The notes under the pieces are model-generated. The model was not told the DNA's origin, did no database searches, and saw only the letters and a list, made by a program, of their open reading frames with translations. DNA of 64,000 nucleotides from Flavobacterium akiainvivens (GTDB lineage Bacteria; Bacteroidota; Bacteroidia; Flavobacteriales; Flavobacteriaceae). Below, one piece after another: positions 43,492-53,100 of this stretch (its first letter is position 1; each line of letters opens with the position of its first letter). The stretch lies in the NCBI RefSeq assembly GCF_001278115.1, contig NZ_LIYD01000005.1, positions 1,743,494 to 1,807,493 on the forward strand, written 5' to 3'. A program made the translations under genes and the position numbers.

Positions 43492-44775
43492 TTATTTAAG
43501 TTTGAAAGTTACCCTTCTAACTGTTTGCCTTGCCTGCTTAGATTTTTTGTCAACTGATGCATCTTCACCGTTACCAATAATGTTAAGCCTTGAAGCATCT
43601 ATACCAGCTTCAACAAGCACTTTTTTAACATTAGCAGCCCTACGCTGAGACAGGTCGTTGTTATAAGCATTATCACCAATTTCATCAGCATAGCCAATTA
43701 CGTCTGCAGTTGAAGATGGGTTGTCTTTAAGATATTTGATAAGGAAGTTAATACCACTTACAGACTGAGCGTTAGGGGTATCTTTGTTAAAGTCGAAGTA
43801 AACGTTAACATAACCACCGTTGATCATTTCTTTAAGACCAACTGACTTGCCATTAGCTCCGCCATTGCCTCTAACTTCAGACTCAAGAGTATCAACACGC
43901 TGAGTTACAGACTCAAGCTCATCAGGAATACCATTATTGTTTTTGTCAATGCTACGGCCTTTAGTATCAACTGCTACACCGGCTGTAGTGTTTGGCTCTG
44001 CATCAAGATAATCAGGCACACCATCCCTGTCTGTATCCTGCATTTTAGCTTCAAGCTCATCAATACGTGATACAGCTTCTGCAAGTTTATCTGATTCATT
44101 ATAAACATACCAATCAGCATGTTGCTCTTTACCACCAAGGTATATATTAAGACCAAGTGATGCTGTATAGAACCAAGCATCAAAACCTTGTTGGTTACTA
44201 CCCGGAGCAGGGTAAACACCACCATCCCAAGTATGCTCCTGGTCAAAAGCACGAGATACAGTAAAGTCACCATATAGGGCAACCCTGTCAGAAATACGGA
44301 ATTGAGGGGTAATACCCACCATTAGCCTTGCCATCCACTCGTTATCATCCATAACATCTTTAGTTTCAAAACCATTGATGCCTGCACCTAAGTGACCAAG
44401 TAGGCCAATCCTTTTTGTCCATGTTTCAAACTCCATGATACGGCCAAGGTTAGCATAAGCTTGTACATCTACACCAAACATATTAGTTTCCCACTTGTCG
44501 TCCTTATCATTAATAACGTCATAGGTACCGCTTAGCTTAAGACCAAATTTAGTATTAAACATATACCTGAAACCAAGTTCAGCATGGAAAAAGTTAAAAG
44601 CCTCAACATAACTTGAAGGATCTGCAAACGGACCAGATGTCTTGTTTACACCACCGCCAAAATCAATTGACCACTTATTAAATTCTTTTGCACCATCAGT
44701 GCTTTCATTGTCCTGGGCATTCATGCCTGCTGTAGCAAGACACAACAACGCTAGGGGGAGTACAACTTTCTTCAT
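43492..44775 (-). CDS. OmpA-family outer-membrane protein with TSP3 calcium repeats
   Basis: 427 residues. Signal peptide ends AGMNAQ. Residues 25-235: eight-strand barrel-like domain. Residues 245-280: thrombospondin type 3 calcium repeats (DTDRDGVPDYLD, DKNNNGIPDEL). Residues 300-427: OmpA/MotB peptidoglycan-binding domain (VIGYADEIGDNAYNNDLSQRRAANVKKVL). It ties the outer membrane to the wall and is probably abundant, since codon use looks optimised. Divergent from the aldehyde dehydrogenase gene. Confidence 0.93.
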   Translation of the reverse strand: MKKVVLPLALLCLATAGMNAQDNESTDGAKEFNKWSIDFGGGVNKTSGPFADPSSYVEAFNFFHAELGFRYMFNTKFGLKLSGTYDVINDKDDKWETNMFGVDVQAYANLGRIMEFETWTKRIGLLGHLGAGINGFETKDVMDDNEWMARLMVGITPQFRISDRVALYGDFTVSRAFDQEHTWDGGVYPAPGSNQQGFDAWFYTASLGLNIYLGGKEQHADWYVYNESDKLAEAVSRIDELEAKMQDTDRDGVPDYLDAEPNTTAGVAVDTKGRSIDKNNNGIPDELESVTQRVDTLESEVRGNGGANGKSVGLKEMINGGYVNVYFDFNKDTPNAQSVSGINFLIKYLKDNPSSTADVIGYADEIGDNAYNNDLSQRRAANVKKVLVEAGIDASRLNIIGNGEDASVDKKSKQARQTVRRVTFKLK

Positions 44776-44881
44776 AATAATTGTTTTGTTTATCAGTACT
44801 TTGTAATTTTCGGTAAAAATAGAAAAAAAATCCTAAGAAAATATGTGTTATTTTTATTATTATTTTAAACAAAAGTAAAAA

Positions 44882-46234
44882 ATGTTTTCACTTATCAACC
44901 CCGCTAATCAATCTTTTTTATCTGAACACCAGTATATTACAGATGAAACAACACAAAATAAAATATCAATTTCGGGTAAAGCCTATGTAAATTGGCGTCC
45001 TGAAACCATCTACAAAAGGCTAAACTTTATAAAAAGTTTAATATTTGAGTTAACAAAAAATCAACATTTATTAGCAAAATCCTGCACTCAGGAAATGGGC
45101 AAGCCAATAAAACAATCTTTGTCAGAGATAGACAAATGTAAACTTTTGTGCGAATATTACCTACAAAATGCAGAAAAATTTTTGCAAAGCAACAAAATAT
45201 CGACAAATGGTTCTGAGAGTTTTGTAGTATATGAGCCCCTTGGTGTTATACTTGGTGTTATGCCCTGGAATTTTCCGTACTGGCAGGTTTTCAGGTTTGC
45301 AATACCGGCCATTATTGCAGGTAATACAGTTGTGGTTAAGCACGCAAGCAATGTGGCAGGCTGTGCACAGCTTATAGAAAAACTGTTTATAGATGCCGGT
45401 TTTCCTGAGGGTGTATATCAAAACCTGCTTATTGCCGGAAAGCAGGTAAAGGCGGTTATTGATAACCCTCTTATTAAAGGCGTATCGGTTACCGGAAGCG
45501 AAAAGGCCGGAACAGAAGTGGCAAGTGCCGCCGCAGCCCAGGTTAAAAAGGCTGTGCTGGAACTGGGTGGCAGTAACGCGCTTATTGTATTGTCCGATGC
45601 CAATCTTGATGAGGCCATGCCTGCCATAATCAATGCACGTTTTCAAAACACCGGGCAAAGCTGTATTGCTGCAAAACGCTACCTGGTACACAAAGATATT
45701 TATGATAATTTCCTGGAGCGGTTTACAAAAGGCATAAGCGCACTTAAAATGGGCGACCCAATGGATGAGCAAACCACCCTTGGCCCTCTTGCCCGTACCG
45801 ACCTTGCGCAGGAAGTACAAAAACAGGTAGATGATTCGGTGGCTATGGGCGCTAAAATTGTATTGGGCGGCAAGCGTAATGATGCTTTTTATGATGCAAC
45901 GGTACTCACTAACGTAACGCCCGATATGCCTATATTTAAAGAGGAGGTTTTTGGCCCTGCCGTGCCCGTAGTACCTTTTGATACATTTGAAGAAGCGGTT
46001 AAACTTAGTAACAGCACTGATTTTGGGCTGGGAGTTTCAATTTTTACGGCTGATGTTGCATTTATAAAATCTAAAATACACCTGTTTGAAGAAGGTGCCG
46101 TGTTTATAAACGACCTGGTTAAAAGCGACCCTGCCCTGCCCTTTGGCGGCGTAAAGCGTTCCGGCTTTGGACGCGAACTGGCTGAAAACGGGCTTAAGGA
46201 GTTTGTAAATGTAAAGACGGTGTTTATTAAGTAA
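44882..46234 (+). CDS. NAD(P)-dependent aldehyde dehydrogenase, succinate-semialdehyde type
   Basis: 450 residues, slightly short for the family because the N-terminal arm is trimmed. Marks: MPWNFPYWQVFRFAIPAIIAGNTVVVKHA, VTGSEKAGTEVASAA, general-base Glu in LELGGSNALIVL, catalytic Cys in NTGQSCIAAKR and the C-terminal PFGGVKRSGFGRELAENGLKEF. The pattern is nearest succinate-semialdehyde dehydrogenase (gabD/sad) type enzymes; the substrate is not certain. The first 80 codons are more AT-rich than the rest. Confidence 0.9.
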   Translation: MFSLINPANQSFLSEHQYITDETTQNKISISGKAYVNWRPETIYKRLNFIKSLIFELTKNQHLLAKSCTQEMGKPIKQSLSEIDKCKLLCEYYLQNAEKFLQSNKISTNGSESFVVYEPLGVILGVMPWNFPYWQVFRFAIPAIIAGNTVVVKHASNVAGCAQLIEKLFIDAGFPEGVYQNLLIAGKQVKAVIDNPLIKGVSVTGSEKAGTEVASAAAAQVKKAVLELGGSNALIVLSDANLDEAMPAIINARFQNTGQSCIAAKRYLVHKDIYDNFLERFTKGISALKMGDPMDEQTTLGPLARTDLAQEVQKQVDDSVAMGAKIVLGGKRNDAFYDATVLTNVTPDMPIFKEEVFGPAVPVVPFDTFEEAVKLSNSTDFGLGVSIFTADVAFIKSKIHLFEEGAVFINDLVKSDPALPFGGVKRSGFGRELAENGLKEFVNVKTVFIK

Positions 46235-46392
46235 GGTGTTTCACGAAGATCCGCAAAGAAGGTACAAAGTCACACCAAACCTTTGTGACACTTATTATAT
46301 AGGTATATATTTTCTGTATCGAAAAGAACCAATCCAGCCCGAGTGTAGCTACTCCCTCTCCTTTGGAGAGGGTTGGGGAGAGGCCAAAAAAC
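46235..46392. repeat. CACAAAG-type words and CCCTCTCC palindrome
   Basis: TTTCACGAAGATCCGCAAAGAAGGTACAAAGTCACACC (46240-46277) is mirrored by AACCTTTGTGAC. Then ACTCCCTCTCCTTTGGAGAGGGTTGGGGAG (46350-46380), a palindromic word type also common between genes in this group. No gene. Confidence 0.55.
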
Positions 46393-46421
46393 AAAGCCCC
46401 AAATCCTGAACATTTGGGGCT
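46393..46421 (-). terminator. Terminator of the metB-like/hom operon
   Basis: Stem AAGCCCCAAAT/ATTTGGGGCTT around seven bases, followed on the minus strand by TTGTTTTTT; 35 bases past the hom stop. Confidence 0.85.
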
Positions 46422-46455
46422 TGTTTCCCTTGCGGGACTATGAGCAGTTAAATCT

Positions 46456-47694
46456 TTAATTTGCAACAGCTGCCGCCACTTGTTGTGCGGCCTCTTTTTC
46501 GGTTACTATATTAAGGAGTATAAACGAGCGGTCTCCCGTGTTTGCATCCTGAACCTTTTTAAGGTTGGTTAGCGATATATTACCGGTAACATAACCTATA
46601 TTATTATTAGTGTATGATTCTTCTACCGTGTCAAAATACAGTTTTAGCGCATCGGCGTTTTCCCTGGTGTGGCGCAACAGCACTTTTAGCGTAACATCAT
46701 CAGTAAGAGACTGGTTTTCGCTCCTGAAGATTTTCTTGTATTCATACCTGTAATCATAGCTTAGCGCAGATATGTCGCTAAGTACCGCCGAAGCCGTTGG
46801 GTATGCTCCTGCTCCCCTGCCTACAAAAAAGTGGGTATCAGCAAAGCTGGTCTTGGTAATAACACCGTTAAATACATCGTCTACATGGTACAGCCTGTCT
46901 TCGGGGCCTACAAACTTTGGTATTACAAATGCCGAAATACTGCCTTCAGCACCCTTAAATGCCTGTGCCACCAGTTTTATTTTAAGGCCTTTTTCTTTGG
47001 CATACTTAAGTTCAAGGTCGCCTATGCCGTCTATACCTATATTATAGAGTTCTTCCGGCTTAGCGATATAGCCAAAGGAGTGCGCTAACAGAATCTGTAG
47101 TTTGTACTTGGCATCAAAACCACCGGTATCGAGTATCGGGTTGCTTTCGGCAAAGCCAAGGTCCTGCGCCTGCTTAAGGGCAGCATCATAGCTTAGGTTT
47201 TCGGCAAACGTTTTGGTAAGTATATAGTTGGTAGAACCGTTTACAATACCTTCTATAGATTCCAGCAGGTCGTTATCATAATACTCCTCCAGGTTACGGA
47301 TTATAGGCATACTTGCGCAGGCTGCCGCTTCATACAACAGCGGAACATTATTTTCACGCTGTAGTTGCAGCAGTTCCTGAAAATGTTCTGCCACCATTTT
47401 TTTATTGGCTGAAACCACTGCTTTGCCTTTTTTAAGCGCCGCCGAAACAATTTCATAAGCCGCGTCGGCATCATCTATAAGCTCTACAATTACATTAATA
47501 TCCGGGTCGTTAAGGATATCGTTTTTATCATACGTAAAGTTTTCGGGGCCTATCTGGCGCTTTTTATCCTTATCCTTAACGCATATATTTTTTATAGTTG
47601 CCTGAAGTCCGGGCGTTTTTTGCAAAACCTCATACAGGCCATGCCCCACTACACCAAACCCAAACAGGCCTATATTTAAATTTTTTCTTGACAT
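46456..47694 (-). CDS. hom: Homoserine dehydrogenase
   Basis: 412 residues, monofunctional (no aspartokinase domain). It reduces aspartate semialdehyde to homoserine. Marks: IGLFGFGVVGHGLYEVL (nucleotide binding), VSANKKMVAEH, YEAAACASMPIIR, GIVNGSTNYILTK, AESNPILDTGGFDAKYKLQILL with the catalytic Lys. The C-terminal 80 residues lie where other homologues carry an ACT-like regulatory part. It follows the transsulfuration gene by 13 bases and is under the SAM riboswitch, so it is dedicated to methionine supply. Confidence 0.95.
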   Translation of the reverse strand: MSRKNLNIGLFGFGVVGHGLYEVLQKTPGLQATIKNICVKDKDKKRQIGPENFTYDKNDILNDPDINVIVELIDDADAAYEIVSAALKKGKAVVSANKKMVAEHFQELLQLQRENNVPLLYEAAACASMPIIRNLEEYYDNDLLESIEGIVNGSTNYILTKTFAENLSYDAALKQAQDLGFAESNPILDTGGFDAKYKLQILLAHSFGYIAKPEELYNIGIDGIGDLELKYAKEKGLKIKLVAQAFKGAEGSISAFVIPKFVGPEDRLYHVDDVFNGVITKTSFADTHFFVGRGAGAYPTASAVLSDISALSYDYRYEYKKIFRSENQSLTDDVTLKVLLRHTRENADALKLYFDTVEESYTNNNIGYVTGNISLTNLKKVQDANTGDRSFILLNIVTEKEAAQQVAAAVAN

Positions 47695-47707
47695 TTCTAA
47701 CAGATAC

Positions 47708-48886
47708 TTAAGCGTTTACAGATTGAGCATTAGCATTGGCCGTAACCGCAGCGGCAATAGCCTGCTTAAGGTCGGCAATAAGGTCGTCGGCATCTTCAAG
47801 GCCAACAGAAAGGCGTATAAGGCTGTCTGTAACACCGGCGCTGTAACGCTTTTCAGCCGGGATAGATTTGTGGGTCATTTCACACGGCAGGCAGCAAAGG
47901 CTCTTCACGCCACCAAGGCTTTCAGCCAATTTGAATAGTTTAGTGTTAGAAACTATTTGAGAGGCAAGGTCTTTATCGTCAATCACAAGGTCAAACGTTA
48001 CAACACCACCAAAGTATTTTTGTTGCTTTTTAGCAATTTCGTGGTTGTGGTGGGTTGGTAAGCCCGGGTAGTATACGTTTTTAACCAGTTTTTCTTCAAG
48101 CAGGTATTCGGCCACTTTTTGCGCGTTTTCGGCATGTGCTTTAATACGCAGGCTAAGGGTTTCTATACCGCGGATAACCAGCCAGCTATCAAACGGCCCA
48201 AGTATGGCACCCGAAGCGTTTTGTATGAACTTAATCTTGTCGCCAAGCTCTTGTGTAGCCGTAACTACAAGGCCTGCAATAAGGTCACTATGACCTGAAA
48301 TGTATTTGGTTGCACTGTGCACTACAATATCAGCACCCAGGTCAAGCGGCTTTTGGGCTATTGGCGATGCAAATGTGTTGTCTACGCAAAGCAGTATGTT
48401 GTTTGCTTTTGCGATAGCTGATATAGCAGCGATATCGCTGATTTTTAGGGTTGGGTTGGTTGGGCTTTCAATCCAGATAAGCTTTGTAGCAGGTGTAACG
48501 GCATCGGCCACGTTTTGCGCATTGGTAGTATCTACATACTTAATGCTGATGCCAAATTTTTGGTACACATGGGTAAACAGGCGGAAAGCACCACCGTAAA
48601 TATCATCAACTGCAATTACCTCATCGCCGGCGCTAAGTAGTTTTACTACTGCATCAATTGCCGCAAGGCCACTGGCAAAAGCATAACCGTTGCTACCGTT
48701 TTCAAGCTGGGCAATGGTATCTTCAAGCACTTTGCGGGTTGGGTTGTTGCTGCGGGCATAGTCAAAGCCTTTGTGCACACCCGGTGCTTCCTGCACAAAG
48801 GTTGACGTTTGGTAAATAGGCACCGATATGCTTCCGGTTAGCGGGTCGATAGGTAGGTTGTTCAGGATTGATGTCTGCTCTTTCAT
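47708..48886 (-). CDS. Cys/Met-metabolism PLP enzyme (cystathionine gamma-synthase or O-acylhomoserine sulfhydrylase)
   Basis: 392 residues, gamma-family PLP enzyme. Marks: TSTFVQEAPGVHKGFDYARSNNPTR, GDEVIAVDDIYGGAFRLF, the PLP lysine in VHSATKYISGHSDL and ESLGGVKSLCCLPCEMTH. It makes cystathionine or homocysteine from activated homoserine; which donor is used cannot be read directly. It is the first gene after a SAM-I riboswitch, and hom follows, so expression should fall when SAM is plentiful. Confidence 0.92.
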   Translation of the reverse strand: MKEQTSILNNLPIDPLTGSISVPIYQTSTFVQEAPGVHKGFDYARSNNPTRKVLEDTIAQLENGSNGYAFASGLAAIDAVVKLLSAGDEVIAVDDIYGGAFRLFTHVYQKFGISIKYVDTTNAQNVADAVTPATKLIWIESPTNPTLKISDIAAISAIAKANNILLCVDNTFASPIAQKPLDLGADIVVHSATKYISGHSDLIAGLVVTATQELGDKIKFIQNASGAILGPFDSWLVIRGIETLSLRIKAHAENAQKVAEYLLEEKLVKNVYYPGLPTHHNHEIAKKQQKYFGGVVTFDLVIDDKDLASQIVSNTKLFKLAESLGGVKSLCCLPCEMTHKSIPAEKRYSAGVTDSLIRLSVGLEDADDLIADLKQAIAAAVTANANAQSVNA

Positions 48887-48959
48887 TTTTTTGAGATTTA
48901 AAGATTTAAAATTTTTAACAGGCCAATTAAAAACTACTCAAAATCCAGTGCCGGAAAGT

Positions 48960-49000
48960 GCATAAAACAAAAATGCCTTCCCGACAAGTCAGAAAGGCAT
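48960..49000 (-). terminator. Rho-independent terminator of the SAM riboswitch
   Basis: On the minus strand ATGCCTT (48994-49000) pairs with AAGGCAT (48973-48979), followed by TTTTTGTTTT. It lies between the aptamer and the transsulfuration gene, as expected for control by premature termination. Confidence 0.88.
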
Positions 49001-49033
49001 GTAATATTTTGAAAGATATTATATACTAATCTT

Positions 49034-49140
49034 AACTTATCTTTCCCAAGCTAATGGGTTGAATGTGGCACCTTATCACACGGTAGTGACAGGTTGCCAA
49101 GACGTCATTGGGTCAATTCCCTCGGTCTTTCTGGATAAGA
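49034..49140 (-). promoter_or_regulatory. SAM-I (S-box) riboswitch aptamer
   Basis: Read on the minus strand it runs from CTTATCCAGAAAGACCGAGGGA through TTGACCCAATGACGTCTTGGCAACC to AAGGTGCCACATTCAACCCATT and ends GGGAAAGATAAG. The P1 stem pairs CTTATC with GATAAG. GAGGGA, GATGA-like AATGACG, GGCAACC and AAGGTGCCA are the S-box core elements around the SAM pocket and the kink-turn. When SAM binds, the downstream terminator should form and the metB-like/hom operon be switched off. Confidence 0.96.
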
Positions 49141-49164
49141 ATAAATTTCTAAAAGAACTTGCTG

Positions 49165-49196
49165 CAAATGTAAGGTACAAGTTTTTTATTTTCCAA
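49165..49196 (-). promoter_or_regulatory. Promoter of the riboswitch-controlled operon
   Basis: Minus strand: TTG (49194-49196), 21 bases, TACATTTG (49165-49172). Spacing is two longer than ideal. The transcript would begin about 20 bases before the aptamer. Confidence 0.6.
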
Positions 49197-49199
49197 ATA

Positions 49200-49369
49200 T
49201 TTTTTCAGAAAAGTTTATGCGGTTATTTGTTAATTCAGTTATTCTACCATATAAAAACTTAAAAAACAAACAGTTAACCTCAAAACATTTGTCTAATTTT
49301 TATAAAAAAAATTATCCCGAGATTTAATTATCAGGTACAAATAACCAAATTACCACATCACCAAATTAA
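49200..49369. other. AT-rich gap, no gene
   Basis: The stretch between the riboswitch promoter and the transporter gene is AT-rich, contains an ACCAAATTACCACATCACCAAATTAAC word repeat at 49346-49372, and shows no gene. Confidence 0.5.
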
Positions 49370-50224
49370 CTATTTAAGCTGCGACAACGTAATAAAAACA
49401 ATAGCCACAAGCGCTAAAACTATACCGGCATAGTTGCGCAACGAGAGTTTTTCTTTAAAAATAAGCACACCGGTAAGGCTGCCCAGTACAATAACACCTA
49501 TGTTCATTGCCGCAAAAACGGTAGACGGGTTATCTGAAAAAGCTTTATGCGCCTTTAAGTAGAACAGTATGTTTCCAAAATTAAAAATGCCCACAAGCAT
49601 ACCGTAGGCAAAGTTCATGAGTTGAAATTTCTTTTTAAGGAAGATAATTTCATACAAAACGGCGCCAATGGTTATGGTTAGCGCACCACTGAAAAGTATA
49701 AAAAGTGATGTGGTATAAGCTGGTGTTTTTATTATGGCTACCTGCTTAAAAAGCGAATCTACCAGGCCAAAACCCAGCAATACCAGTGCCGGGTACAACC
49801 ATTCTTTAGCGGGTTTATCGGCTTTTTTAGAGAGTATAAGCGCCAGCGCCGGAAAGGCTATACAAAGCCCAATTATCTTGTAGTTATTAAATGCTTCATG
49901 AAAAATAAGGAGTGCCGCCAGTATGGGTATAAATAATGACATACGCTGGGCGGCATCGGTACGCACTATGCCCACGTGCCTTATAGACAGCGCCAGCATT
50001 AAAAAAACCGACGGTAATAAAAACATCAGCGGCACAAATATGGGCCAGTTATCGGTAAAATGATATAACTGGGGTGTTACATCAAAAAACATATAACACA
50101 GCAGCAGGGCAAAAACGTAGTTCCACCCTACTACCTGGCCGGTAGAAATACTGTGGCGGCGGGCCATTTTAAAAATGATTCCCACCGAAACACTGCATAT
50201 AATGCTAAACACTAAAAATAACAT
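49370..50224 (-). CDS. EamA/DMT-family transporter
   Basis: 284 residues with about ten membrane helices in two EamA-like halves (LFLVFSIICSVSVGIIF at the start; VIVLGSLTGVLIFKEKLSLRNYAGIVLALVAIVFI at the end, the usual EamA closing pattern). Family members export amino acids, nucleotides or other metabolites; the substrate is not evident. It is monocistronic by its surroundings. Confidence 0.88.
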   Translation of the reverse strand: MLFLVFSIICSVSVGIIFKMARRHSISTGQVVGWNYVFALLLCYMFFDVTPQLYHFTDNWPIFVPLMFLLPSVFLMLALSIRHVGIVRTDAAQRMSLFIPILAALLIFHEAFNNYKIIGLCIAFPALALILSKKADKPAKEWLYPALVLLGFGLVDSLFKQVAIIKTPAYTTSLFILFSGALTITIGAVLYEIIFLKKKFQLMNFAYGMLVGIFNFGNILFYLKAHKAFSDNPSTVFAAMNIGVIVLGSLTGVLIFKEKLSLRNYAGIVLALVAIVFITLSQLK

Positions 50225-50431
50225 AGGCGCGTCTGGAAAAAAAGCTTGCCTAAAGTACTATTTTAACGGTACAGGCAACAATATTTTTAAAACAAATACC
50301 AACAAAATTGTTAAGACCATCACTACAGCAATGGTAATAAAAGCATTTTCAGCCACATAATTAACCAGGGGCTTGCAGGCATTTACCACATAATGTTTAC
50401 ATTTGGAAGTATAAATAGTGCCTCCCAAACC
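50225..50431. other. Divergent gap before the subtilase gene
   Basis: AT-rich, no gene. A -7 element TACATTTG stands at 50399-50406, 26 bases before the chosen subtilase start, with a TTG 22 bases upstream (50374-50376), longer than ideal. Confidence 0.45.
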
Positions 50432-52009
50432 ATGAAGAAATTTTTACTGCTGTGCCTGCTTTTTACCTGCCTTGCCCACGCGCAGGAAGATGCCTGGGTA
50501 TATTTTACCGATAAGCCCGATGCTGGTTACTACCTGGCAAACCCGCTTGAAATGCTGAGCCAAAAAGCCCTTGACCGCCGTGCCAACCAGGGCATTGCGC
50601 TTGATGAGCAGGATGTGCCCATACACCCGGACTACATTACCGGCATAGAAACCGCAAGCGGCATAACCGTTATGGCAAAAAGCAAGTGGCTAAACGCGCT
50701 GCACGTGCGCGGAAGCCAGCAGGCAATAAACGCTCTCGAAAACCTGAGTTATGTAGATTATGTGGCCTTTGCCAACCAAAACCTTAACAACGGCAGGGTA
50801 ATGCAACCTGCACAGCTACTGGCGGTTCAAAACACACAGGAAAACTACAATTATGGCGGTTCGGCCGGGCAGGTGCAAATGCTTAATGCCCACCTGCTGC
50901 ACCAGCAGGGCTATACCGGCGAGGGCATAACCATAGCCGTGCTTGATGCCGGGTTTCCCGGGGTTAATACTGCCGCGCCCTTTCAGCACCTTATGACCAA
51001 TAACCTGGTATTGGGCGGCTATGATTTTGTGGCCAATTCACCAGATTTTTATGGTGGTGGCAACCACGGAACCCGAATATTGAGCACCCTTGCCGGATAT
51101 ACCGAAAACCAGCTGGTGGGCACTGCGCCTGATGCTTTTTACTACCTTTTCAGAACTGAAAATGCCGATAGCGAAAACCCGGTTGAAGAATCATACTGGG
51201 TGGAAGCCGCCGAAATGGCCGACAGCCTGGGCGTTGATATTATAAACACCTCTTTGGGCTACCTTGATTATGATAACCCTGATTATACCTACACCTATGC
51301 CGACCTCAACGGCCAGACTGCTTTTATGAGCCGTGGGGCTAATGTTGCATTTACACGTGGTATGCTGGTGGTGGTTTCAGCGGGGAATAACGGCGATGAC
51401 CCTGAGCCCCATGTTATGGTGCCCGGCGACGCCTTTAATGCCCTTACAGTAGGCGCGGTAGACCAAAGCGAACAATATGCTTACTTTAGCGCTATAGGTC
51501 CTACCGTAGATGGGCGTGTAAAACCCGATGTTATGGCCAAGGGGTTTGCCGCTACTTATGCCAATACCGACGGTACTATAGCTACAGGCAACGGCACCTC
51601 TTTTGCTGCCCCTGTTATGGCCGGTGCCGTGGCGTGCCTTTGGCAGGCAGCACCAAACCGCACCAATGCCGAAATACTGCAAATTGTAAAGCAATCGGCA
51701 GACCGGTATAATAACCCCGACAGCCAGTATGGCTATGGCATACCTGATTTTTCTATAGCGCTTGAAGACGCCCTGGGTATGCCAGAAGTTAACGGCAATA
51801 CCTTTACCCTATACCCCAACCCTGCTGCTAATGTGGTTCATTTTTCGGCTACAGCCAGTCTTGTAACGCTGTACAACACACTGGGGCAGGAAATGTTTAA
51901 AGCACAGGCTACAGATACAATAAACATTGAAAGCCTGCCCCCCGGGATTTATACCTATGTGATTGAAGCCGGGGCATCATCAATAAAAGGCAAGATATTA
52001 AAGCAGTAG
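50432..52009 (+). CDS. Secreted subtilisin-like (S8) protease with T9SS sorting domain
   Basis: 525 residues from the ATG at 50432 (MKKFLLLCLLFTCLAHAQ signal). Propeptide region to about residue 150, then an S8 domain with triad Asp172 (VLDAGFPG), His212 (GGNHGTRIL) and Ser390 (NGTSFAAPVMAG); an Asn for the oxyanion hole is in VVVSAGNNGDD. Residues 455-525 are a type A sorting domain (LYPNPAANVVHFS, GIYTYVIEAG). It is exported by the type IX system and attached to the surface or released. The lipoprotein gene follows after only two bases. Confidence 0.93.
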   Translation: MKKFLLLCLLFTCLAHAQEDAWVYFTDKPDAGYYLANPLEMLSQKALDRRANQGIALDEQDVPIHPDYITGIETASGITVMAKSKWLNALHVRGSQQAINALENLSYVDYVAFANQNLNNGRVMQPAQLLAVQNTQENYNYGGSAGQVQMLNAHLLHQQGYTGEGITIAVLDAGFPGVNTAAPFQHLMTNNLVLGGYDFVANSPDFYGGGNHGTRILSTLAGYTENQLVGTAPDAFYYLFRTENADSENPVEESYWVEAAEMADSLGVDIINTSLGYLDYDNPDYTYTYADLNGQTAFMSRGANVAFTRGMLVVVSAGNNGDDPEPHVMVPGDAFNALTVGAVDQSEQYAYFSAIGPTVDGRVKPDVMAKGFAATYANTDGTIATGNGTSFAAPVMAGAVACLWQAAPNRTNAEILQIVKQSADRYNNPDSQYGYGIPDFSIALEDALGMPEVNGNTFTLYPNPAANVVHFSATASLVTLYNTLGQEMFKAQATDTINIESLPPGIYTYVIEAGASSIKGKILKQ

Positions 52010-52011
52010 GC

Positions 52012-53100
52012 ATGAAAGCACTTCTCCTCTTTTTGCTGACTTTTCTTGCTTTATCCTGTACGCAGGACAATCAGTATGATACCTACATTTTGGGCGACTG
52101 GATAGAGACAGAACCACCTAATAAAATCAAAGACTCAATAGAAATACCGTTAGAACATTTTTACAGATTAGGATACACTTTCGAAAAAAACGGAAAAGTA
52201 ATAACCAAACCGGGCTTTATCAACTATCGAGATAATAAGTACTACGGCAGCCGTTCGCAATACAAAATTAAAGACGGGTATGTATCTGTTTATAACCCTT
52301 CTGTAAAAAAATGGGATAAGCTCAAAATAATAAAGCTTACGCAAGACAGCCTTGAAGTGCTGGATGGCGACATACCGTATTACTACATCAAAAAAAAATA
52401 CAATACGGCATCAAACCCTGACTTTGATGGGGTAATAGTGACTAATTCGGGCGGGTATATTCCGTTAGCAAATCAAATTAATACTGTTTTCATTAATCCG
52501 GCAAACCATAATGTTATTTATAATCGTAACATAGACGATGGACAGAGAGTTACAATGCAGGGCCACATTAGCGGGAATGATTTAAGCCTTGTACAACAAC
52601 TTTTTAAGCAGGCAGATTATATAAAACGGGATTCTGTTTATGGCGAGATGGTTTATGATGTAAGCCAGACTTCTGTTGCGGTTTTAAAAGGCAACCGTAT
52701 TATAAAATCAATCCATATTTATAACCGTGAACCTACCGAACTTTTATGGGCACATCTTGCTGCACATTACCTGCCGGACGTAGTTACAAATATCAGGAAA
52801 ACAGATGAATTTAGCCTGGGCATGGAGGCATTTGAGGCTGCCAACAGCACCCTTAGCCTCACTAAAGCAGAAGGTTATTTCCTGTCATATTTATTATCTT
52901 CGTCTAAAAGCACACCGCTTCAGTTTAAAGAACTTTATCGGCTTACATACAGCGATGATGCTGTTGGAAAAATAACATCAGACGGACGTTATTACAAATA
53001 TTACTTTAAAGACAAAACAACTAAAACGGTAGATATAGGCTATAATTTTATTACCGGAAACAAACTTGTAAATACTTTTAAACCAAATGAGCACCAATAA
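52012..53100 (+). CDS. Two-domain lipoprotein, unknown function
   Basis: 362 residues. Lipobox ALSC. The N-terminal 110 residues have a lipocalin-like pattern (YILGDWIE...SQYKIKDGYVSVYNP), the rest resembles a DUF6438-like domain (VIVTNSGGYIPLANQINTVFINPANH, then QLFKQADYIKRDSVYG). More AT-rich than its neighbours. It is two bases after the subtilase stop and its end overlaps the next gene by 14 bases, so all three are likely co-transcribed. Confidence 0.75.
   Translation: MKALLLFLLTFLALSCTQDNQYDTYILGDWIETEPPNKIKDSIEIPLEHFYRLGYTFEKNGKVITKPGFINYRDNKYYGSRSQYKIKDGYVSVYNPSVKKWDKLKIIKLTQDSLEVLDGDIPYYYIKKKYNTASNPDFDGVIVTNSGGYIPLANQINTVFINPANHNVIYNRNIDDGQRVTMQGHISGNDLSLVQQLFKQADYIKRDSVYGEMVYDVSQTSVAVLKGNRIIKSIHIYNREPTELLWAHLAAHYLPDVVTNIRKTDEFSLGMEAFEAANSTLSLTKAEGYFLSYLLSSSKSTPLQFKELYRLTYSDDAVGKITSDGRYYKYYFKDKTTKTVDIGYNFITGNKLVNTFKPNEHQ

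Noticed and set aside
45161..45820. 219-codon open frame antisense to the aldehyde dehydrogenase
   Set aside because: Shadow of a gene whose catalytic motifs are intact.
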